Source: PALSA-968 sp964387075 (GTDB taxonomy: Bacteria; Bacteroidota; Bacteroidia; B-17B0; Aurantibacillaceae). From it: a DNA stretch of 64,000 nt. Positions 59,935 through 64,000 of this stretch are shown here, in pieces. The position numbers and the translations under genes were made by a program. Each line of letters begins with the position of its first letter. The first letter of the stretch is position 1. The notes under the pieces are model-generated. The model was not told the DNA's origin. It did no database searches and saw nothing but the letters and a program-made list of their open reading frames with translations. The stretch spans positions 62,001 through 126,000 of the forward strand of contig CAYLVB010000008.1 of assembly GCA_964387075.1 (NCBI GenBank). The letters are read 5' to 3'.

Positions 59935-61128
59935 TTAATTATTTATCACTTTTTTAACTAAATCAGCAGCTTCCTGCAATTGAATAGCAGAGTAAACCTT
60001 TAATCCTGAGGAATCTATGAGTTTTTTGGCTTCCTCGGCATTGGTTCCCTGCAGCCTTACGATAAGGGGTACAGGTATAGAACCCATGTTCTTATAGGCA
60101 TCTACGATACCCTGGGCCACCCGATCGCAGCGCACAATACCTCCAAATATGTTCACCAAAATAGCTTTCACATTGCTGTCTCTCAAAATGATACGGAAGG
60201 CTTTTTCTACCCTTTCCGCATTTGCCGTACCTCCAACATCCAGAAAGTTGGCAGGGTCTCCACCGCTCAGTTTAATGATATCCATCGTGGCCATTGCAAG
60301 TCCCGCGCCATTTACCATGCAACCTACGTTCCCGTCCAGTTTCACATAGTTCAGTTCAGCATCCTTTGCCTCTACTTCGGTTGGGTCTTCCTCCGAAAGA
60401 TCACGCATTTTCTCATAATCCGGGTGACGATACAGTCCGTTGCCGTCAAAGCTCACTTTGCTGTCAACCGCAATGATCTTATCGTCGCTGGTCTTTAGCA
60501 CGGGGTTTATCTCAAATAAAGAAGCGTCAATGCTGTCGTAAGCTTTATAGAGGCTGGCCACAAATTTGGTCATTTCCTTAAAAGCCCCGCCGTTCAGGCC
60601 CAGGTTAAAGGCAATTTTGCGGCATTGAAAATCGCGCAAACCTACTTTAGGGTCGATATGTTCTTTCCAGATCTTATCGGGCGTATGCTCGGCAACAGCT
60701 TCGATATCCATACCTCCTTCGGTAGAGTAAATGATCACGTTATGTCCTTTGGCGCGGTCCAGCATCACGCTCATGTAAAATTCTTTGGTTGGGTTGGCAC
60801 CGGGGTAGTAAACATCCTGCGCTACAAGCACTTTGTTCACCTTTTTACCTTTGGCACCGGTTTGGGGTGTTACCAATTGCATGCCAATTATCGCGGTGCT
60901 TTTCTCTTTCACTTCGTCCAGGTTCTTGGCCAGTTTCACCCCGCCTCCTTTTCCGCGCCCGCCGGCGTGTATCTGGGCTTTGATCACCACCCAGTCGCTG
61001 TTGTATTTGGTCTTTAATTCTTTTGCAGCGGCAATGGCCTGTTCGGGTGTTTCGGCTACAATTCCTTCCTGCACAGCTACACCGAAGCTTTTCAGTATCT
61101 GTTTTCCCTGGTACTCGTGAATGTTCAT
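59935..61128 (-). CDS. sucC: Succinyl-CoA synthetase beta subunit
   Basis: TCA-cycle enzyme of 397 residues, ADP-forming type, making ATP from succinyl-CoA. ATP-grasp domain starts MNIHEYQGKQILKSFGV; KAQIHAGGRGKGGGVKLA binds nucleotide, and the C-terminal LDVGGTANAERVEKAF and VNIFGGIVRCDRVAQGI blocks form the CoA-ligase contact. sucD is not adjacent. It is upstream of the lipoprotein on the same strand, 104 bp apart. Confidence 0.95.
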   Translation of the reverse strand: MNIHEYQGKQILKSFGVAVQEGIVAETPEQAIAAAKELKTKYNSDWVVIKAQIHAGGRGKGGGVKLAKNLDEVKEKSTAIIGMQLVTPQTGAKGKKVNKVLVAQDVYYPGANPTKEFYMSVMLDRAKGHNVIIYSTEGGMDIEAVAEHTPDKIWKEHIDPKVGLRDFQCRKIAFNLGLNGGAFKEMTKFVASLYKAYDSIDASLFEINPVLKTSDDKIIAVDSKVSFDGNGLYRHPDYEKMRDLSEEDPTEVEAKDAELNYVKLDGNVGCMVNGAGLAMATMDIIKLSGGDPANFLDVGGTANAERVEKAFRIILRDSNVKAILVNIFGGIVRCDRVAQGIVDAYKNMGSIPVPLIVRLQGTNAEEAKKLIDSSGLKVYSAIQLQEAADLVKKVINN

Positions 61129-61214
61129 GGTTCAAAAATATTGATCCTTCAAAAATAGGATTTTTATTGGACCAGCGTCATTTATTTTAGGGAATTTTAC
61201 AGAGGAAAAAAGAG

Positions 61215-62102
61215 TTATTTGTAGATCTCTTTTTTAGCCGCTAAAAGTGTGTTCTTGAGAAGCGAAGCGATCGTCATAGGACCCACGCCGCCGGGCACGG
61301 GCGTGATGAACGAACACTTTGGAGCAACCTCATCATACTTTACATCACCCACCAGCTTGAAGCCGCTTTTTGTTTGGGTGCTGGCAACACGGTTGATGCC
61401 CACATCGATCACAACAGCGCCTTGTTTCACCATATCGGCGGTCACAAAATCGGGGCGACCAATGGCCGCGATGATAATATCAGCCTGCAAGGTGTGTTCC
61501 TTCAGGTCGCGCGTTTTGCTGTGGCAGAGTGTTACGGTACAATTAGCGAGAGGTGTATTCTTGGCCATGAGGATGCTCATGGGCGTTCCAACAATATTGC
61601 TACGGCCAATGACCACGCAATGTTTTCCCTGCGTTTCTATTTTATAATGTTCAAGAAGGTGCACAATTCCATAGGGCGTAGCGCTGATATAGGTAGGTAA
61701 GTTCAAAACGAGTCGTCCTACATTAATAGGATGAAATCCATCTACATCCTTGCTGGGTCTTACAGCCTCAATTACCTTTTGCTCAGAGATGTGTTTGGGA
61801 AGTGGTAACTGCACGATATAACCATCCAGGTCATCATCGGCATTCAGCTCGGCAATTTTTTCCAGTAGTTCCTGCTCGCTCACGCTCGCTTCAAAACGTA
61901 CCAGGCTGGACTTAAAACCCACCTTTTCGCAGGTCTTTATTTTAGAGCTTACGTAGGTTTGGCTGGCCGGGTCATCGCCTACCAAAACAGCCGCCAGGTG
62001 CGGTTGTTTTTTGCCGGCGGTCCTAAGTTGTTCAACCTCAGCAGCTATCTCTTGCTGAATTTTTTCGGAAACTTCTTTTCCGTTGATGATGGTATGCGGC
62101 AT
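61215..62102 (-). CDS. folD: Methylenetetrahydrofolate dehydrogenase / cyclohydrolase
   Basis: Bifunctional folate enzyme of 295 residues giving 10-formyl-THF. The catalytic YVSSKIKTCEKVGF Tyr-x3-Lys region, QLPLPKHISEQ, VDGFHPINVG and the NADP-binding VVIGRSNIVGTPMSILMA and GVGPMTIASLLKNT blocks are all present. The frame begins at 62123, but MPHTIINGKEVS at 62102 is the natural N-terminus. Confidence 0.96.
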   Translation of the reverse strand: MPHTIINGKEVSEKIQQEIAAEVEQLRTAGKKQPHLAAVLVGDDPASQTYVSSKIKTCEKVGFKSSLVRFEASVSEQELLEKIAELNADDDLDGYIVQLPLPKHISEQKVIEAVRPSKDVDGFHPINVGRLVLNLPTYISATPYGIVHLLEHYKIETQGKHCVVIGRSNIVGTPMSILMAKNTPLANCTVTLCHSKTRDLKEHTLQADIIIAAIGRPDFVTADMVKQGAVVIDVGINRVASTQTKSGFKLVGDVKYDEVAPKCSFITPVPGGVGPMTIASLLKNTLLAAKKEIYK

Positions 62103-62204
62103 AGGCGGTTCCGTAGGAATCACTAGGTGACAAAAATAGGCTCATTTTGCTTTTTTGAAGAAAAATTTTTATATTTACTTATCAAAAACCCTTAAACCAC
62201 TTAT

Positions 62205-63131
62205 ATGAAAAAATTCTACTTTCTTTTGATTCCCGTTTTTTGCCTTTCCCTGCTCTCAAAAGCGCAGCCCGGACCCGGTATTTGTATGGTAACCGTAGAT
62301 GATTCGTCAAAGCACAATCTCATTTACTACGACAAATCGCAATTCTCGGTGGCCGACAGTTTTATCCTCTGGCGCGAGACCAATACAGCCGGCACGTACG
62401 CCCGTGTTTTGGCCAATCACAAAACGGATAGCAGCATGTTCATAGATATGGATACTGCCGGAGATCCTAACATAAAACTACATCGTTACAAAATGCAGAT
62501 CTGGGACCAGGTGGGTGGTTACAGCCAGCTGGGGCCTTATCATACTGTATTGTACTGTCTTCAAAACGGCACCAATTACAACTGGAACCTGTATGATATT
62601 GAAGGCGTAGGTGGAGGAATGGTTACCTGGTATTATTTATTGCGCGATGATAACGGACTCAATCAATGGCAAAAGATAGACTCCATGACCAACAGCACCA
62701 TGAGCGCGGTTGATCCGGTTGCTATGTCCTTTCCAAATGGTTTGTGGCGATTGGTTACTAAATGGAGCATCAGCTGCAGCACATCGGCACGTTATGATGG
62801 CAACGACGCCACGCAGGCAACCATCGTAAAAACAAAATCGAACATTACCAATAATAAAGTGGCCGGCATCAACAACAGCATAAAAGCTTCGTGGGTGAAC
62901 TGGTATCCTAACCCGGCAACAGATAAATTAACGTTACGTTTGAATTTCCCGGTCGCCGGTAATTCATCCGTAAAATTGTATAACGCTTTAGGTGTTGAGG
63001 TATTCAGTTCGTCGTTGCTCTCTGGCAAAGATGAAATGAATATCCCGGTTAACGATCTAGCAAAAGGTATTTATATGGCGGAACTCGTGAATGGAACACA
63101 AAAGATCACGCGCCGCGTTTCCATTCAATAA
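62205..63131 (+). CDS. Exported protein with T9SS sorting domain
   Basis: Protein of 308 residues. Signal peptide (about 1-21, ending SKAQ), a beta-rich domain of unknown family (SKHNLIYYDKSQFSVADSFILWRE, LHRYKMQIWDQVGGYSQLGPYHTVLY) to about 225, and a type A T9SS domain (VNWYPNPATDKLTLRLN, GIYMAELVNG). It may bind ligands on the cell surface. The terminator at 63155-63172 separates it from nth. Confidence 0.8.
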   Translation: MKKFYFLLIPVFCLSLLSKAQPGPGICMVTVDDSSKHNLIYYDKSQFSVADSFILWRETNTAGTYARVLANHKTDSSMFIDMDTAGDPNIKLHRYKMQIWDQVGGYSQLGPYHTVLYCLQNGTNYNWNLYDIEGVGGGMVTWYYLLRDDNGLNQWQKIDSMTNSTMSAVDPVAMSFPNGLWRLVTKWSISCSTSARYDGNDATQATIVKTKSNITNNKVAGINNSIKASWVNWYPNPATDKLTLRLNFPVAGNSSVKLYNALGVEVFSSSLLSGKDEMNIPVNDLAKGIYMAELVNGTQKITRRVSIQ

Positions 63132-63154
63132 CGCTTTTAAGTTTCAAATAAAAA

Positions 63155-63178
63155 AACCACCTTTAGGGTGGTTTTTTT
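63155..63178 (+). terminator. Terminator between the T9SS gene and nth
   Basis: AACCACC (63155-63161), short loop, GGTGGTT, followed by TTTTTTTAT. It stands 23 bp after the T9SS gene stop. Confidence 0.8.
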
Positions 63179-63195
63179 ATGAAAAAATAGATAGT

Positions 63196-63837
63196 ATGGC
63201 GAAAAGTACTGATTGGTCGGCAACAATGAAACCGTTGCTGGCCAAATACAAGAATAAAAAGCACCCGCTGGAATACAAAAACCTCTATCAATTATTGGTG
63301 ATGGTAGTTCTTTCTGCGCAGGATTCCGATAAACACATCAACCAGGTTGCGCCGCCGCTGTTCGAAGCATACCCCAACATGAAAAGTCTTTCGCGCGCCG
63401 ATGCCGAGGGTTTGTATCGTTACATCGGTAAGGTGCGCAACTTTGGCAATAAAACAAAGTGGCTGATGGAGCTTTCACAAAAAATAAAAGACGATAAGAA
63501 CATACCGCTAACGATGGAAGGTCTTACCGAATTGCCGGGCATTGGAAGAAAATCGGCCAACGTGATCATGCGCGAGTCGGGAGTAAAAGCCGAAGGGGTG
63601 ATCGTAGACCTGCACGTGGTGCGTGTTGCTCCAAGGATTGGAATTGCAAGTGGATCTGATCCTAAAAAGATCGAAAAACAGATCATGGACGTTATTCCTC
63701 AAAAGGATTGGGGACAAATAGGCATGGCCATTTCCTTTTTGGGAAGAGAGATCTGTCGTCCAACCGGCCCTAAGCACGCAGAATGCCCGGTAAAGAGGAG
63801 CTGCGCATATTTCAAGCAGGGTAAAGTATCCAAATAG
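63196..63837 (+). CDS. nth: Endonuclease III-like DNA glycosylase
   Basis: HhH-GPD base-excision glycosylase/AP lyase of 213 residues. The catalytic Lys is in the helix-hairpin-helix LPGIGRKSANVI and the catalytic Asp in IVDLHVVRV. The C-terminal iron-sulfur loop reads CRPTGPKHAECPVKRSC: the usual C-x6-C-x2-C-x5-C becomes C-x6-His-x2-C-x5-C, so one cluster ligand is His or the cluster is altered. The frame starts upstream at 63091 within the preceding gene; ATG 63196, after the terminator, is the proper start. The 163 bp after it hold nothing recognisable. Confidence 0.88.
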   Translation: MAKSTDWSATMKPLLAKYKNKKHPLEYKNLYQLLVMVVLSAQDSDKHINQVAPPLFEAYPNMKSLSRADAEGLYRYIGKVRNFGNKTKWLMELSQKIKDDKNIPLTMEGLTELPGIGRKSANVIMRESGVKAEGVIVDLHVVRVAPRIGIASGSDPKKIEKQIMDVIPQKDWGQIGMAISFLGREICRPTGPKHAECPVKRSCAYFKQGKVSK

Positions 63838-64000
63838 AATACCCCGGATTTGCCTGTGGTGGTAATTTACCTTTACCAATATCAAGGTGCCGTTACCTTA
63901 GTACTTTCAATCTATAATTTCCCCCTGAGCATGTCCTCGCGCGAATGAAATATAAATTTCGTTCAGGCTCAAATGACCTAAGTTTAAACACGTACGAAAA

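Overview
The window comes from a member of the Bacteroidota. The evidence is the set of secreted proteins ending in type IX secretion (T9SS) sorting domains, a gliding-motility-type (type B) C-terminal domain, an LpxC-FabZ fusion, Bacteroidota-style promoters (TAnnTTTG -7 boxes), and class Ia NrdA/NrdB very close to the eukaryotic enzymes. Order and genus cannot be fixed by eye. A run of exactly 100 N at 24911-25010 marks a scaffold join, so this is a draft or metagenome assembly. Two genes carry single-base lesions that could be real or assembly errors.

Layout. 0-11 kb: 3' end of an MscS channel, proC, a secreted anchor-L protein, ebfC-like gene, the lipid A block lpxD / lpxC-fabZ / lpxA, a REP-associated (Y1) transposase between two hairpins, an ABC ATPase, a DUF922 protein and aconitase. 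11-25 kb: a large TolB-propeller amidohydrolase broken by a -1 frameshift, a CotH-type secreted protein, an SRPBCC protein, nrdB and nrdA, a membrane protein with an in-frame stop, a TPR sensor-like protein and a T9SS protein. 25-32 kb is the accessory part: assembly gap and heptanucleotide array, a TPR-like protein, an Abi_2 (HEPN) protein with its own promoter and a terminator-like leader, a coupled HARE-HTH / GIY-YIG-RAMA pair, a decayed ORF, several intergenic palindromic elements and two small cysteine-rich exported proteins. 32-44 kb: DsbD, sdhCAB, panD, two membrane flippase-like proteins, rfaE2, dut, pgk, def. 44-51 kb: a 1410-residue repeat adhesin-like protein, YceI, a Crp/Fnr regulator and small exported proteins. 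51-64 kb: lepA, pdhA/pdhC, a large beta-propeller T9SS protein, a lipoprotein, sucC, folD, a T9SS protein and nth.

How the genes work together. Central metabolism is well represented: PDH E1-alpha and E2, aconitase, SucC, succinate dehydrogenase, Pgk and FolD. LpxD, LpxC, LpxA and RfaE2 serve lipopolysaccharide synthesis. NrdAB and Dut serve dNTP supply. The most promising stretch for an undescribed system is 26.6-28.9 kb: an operon pairing a HARE winged helix with a GIY-YIG nuclease carrying a RAMA modification-reader domain, followed on the same strand by a HEPN-type abortive infection protein whose short leader RNA looks attenuated.
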